A stretch of DNA of 5,114 nt from an uncultured Subdoligranulum sp. (GTDB taxonomy: Bacteria > Bacillota_A > Clostridia > Oscillospirales > Ruminococcaceae). The DNA lies in the NCBI RefSeq assembly GCF_937890665.1, contig NZ_CALADU010000041.1, forward strand, positions 1-5,114, read 5' to 3'. Position 1 is the first letter of the stretch, and every line of letters begins with the position of its first letter. Of the stretch, positions 4,741-5,114 are shown one piece after another. A program made the position numbers and the translations under genes. A model generated the notes under the pieces. It ran no database searches, was not told the DNA's origin, and was given only the letters and a program-made list of their open reading frames with translations.

Positions 4741-5114
4741 TACCAAACCGAGCTGTTCGAGCTGTTTGGCATACTCAAAACCTGTAGTAACAAGATAAAT
4801 TCTTGTTGTTTCGATGCGGGAGTGCCCTAGCACATCGGCCAGCTTGACGATGTCATGGCAGGCCCGGTAAAACACAGTGGCAAATAGATGTCGCAGATTG
4901 TGGGGAAACACCTTGCCCGGCGACACCCCGGCAGCTTGGCACAGGCTTTTCATTTCTGCCCAAATCTGTTTGCGTGATAACGCTGTACCGTTTCTGGTGA
5001 AAAATATCTTCCCGGAAGCGGTTTTTGTTTGCTTGGCATATTTAAGCAACTTGCGGCACAGTTTGTTCGGTATCAGGATCGTGCGGATTTTCCCTTTCAT
5101 TGTGACATCGGCTC
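4735..5114 (-). CDS. Tyrosine recombinase (invertase), catalytic C-terminal part; 5' end outside window
   Basis: Phage-integrase/Xer-family site-specific recombinase. The frame is open to the right edge (in-frame codons for A-D-V-T precede the Met at 5100, which has no ribosome site), so the gene starts outside the window and about 125 residues are visible. Counting from that Met, the visible catalytic elements are a beta-hairpin lysine candidate (K4 in KGKIRTILIP), the HxxR box in FPHNLRHLFAT (H67, R70), LGHS (H93) and the nucleophilic tyrosine in TTRIYL (Y102). The first catalytic Arg is off-window. The motifs are intact, so the enzyme should be active. The stop lies inside the right recombination site and the terminator follows 56 bases later. 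Its natural target is inferred to be the two flanking sites, since such invertases usually sit next to their switch. No promoter for it is visible here. Confidence 0.92.
   Translation of the reverse strand, partial: ADVTMKGKIRTILIPNKLCRKLLKYAKQTKTASGKIFFTRNGTALSRKQIWAEMKSLCQAAGVSPGKVFPHNLRHLFATVFYRACHDIVKLADVLGHSRIETTRIYLVTTGFEYAKQLEQLGLVS

Noticed and set aside
4473..4787. Plus-strand frame of 104 codons across the invertible segment
   Set aside because: It runs through the terminator stem and the right recombination site, has no ribosome site and no recognisable protein features.
4735..5100. Complete 121-residue recombinase starting at the ATG at 5100
   Set aside because: The ATG has no ribosome site, the frame continues upstream to the window edge, and the first catalytic Arg and the DNA-binding domain would be missing. 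It is best read as the 3' part of a full-length gene.

Overview
The window looks like a chromosomal exopolysaccharide/capsule locus of a low-to-moderate GC Firmicute, probably a gut Clostridia of the Oscillospiraceae/Ruminococcaceae type. That placement rests on strong AGGAGG-type ribosome sites, the CpsB (PHP-type)/Wzz/CpsD phosphoregulatory module characteristic of Gram-positives, an LCP ligase, and a tyrosine recombinase of the type common in gut clostridia. It is inferred from gene style only; no taxonomic marker is present.

All genes lie on the minus strand, so the window reads from right to left. At the right edge (4735-5114) is the catalytic C-terminal half of a tyrosine recombinase whose start lies outside the window. 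Next comes a non-coding stretch of about 330 bases (4406-4734). It holds two recombination sites in inverted orientation (4437-4458 and 4711-4740) that bound a segment of about 272 bp. Inside that segment are a strong bidirectional terminator (4642-4679) and an extended -10 promoter (4514-4542, minus strand) pointing at the polysaccharide operon. This is the architecture of a phase-variable promoter switch. As written, the promoter faces the operon, so the sequence shows the predicted ON orientation.

Downstream of the switch is a tightly packed operon. First is a 110-residue protein that is only the N-terminal DNA-binding (SAM-like, core-binding) domain of a tyrosine recombinase, with no catalytic domain (4073-4405). 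Then come a CpsB-type PHP phosphotyrosine phosphatase (3342-4061), an LCP-family membrane protein (2329-3345), a Wzz/CpsC chain-length and kinase-activator protein (1499-2317), a CpsD-type tyrosine autokinase (780-1502), and the start of a secreted acidic protein that runs off the left edge (1-765). Gaps are 11-14 bases or ATGA stop/start overlaps, so the six genes are probably one transcript.

The genes fit together as a surface-polysaccharide assembly controller. Wzz and CpsD form the polymerisation/export tyrosine-kinase pair, CpsB dephosphorylates CpsD, and LCP attaches the finished polymer to the cell wall. DNA inversion by the neighbouring recombinase would turn the whole set on or off. 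The most unusual element is the orphan recombinase DNA-binding domain made as the first product of the ON state. It could bind the same recombination sites and feed back on switching; this is inference, but testable.
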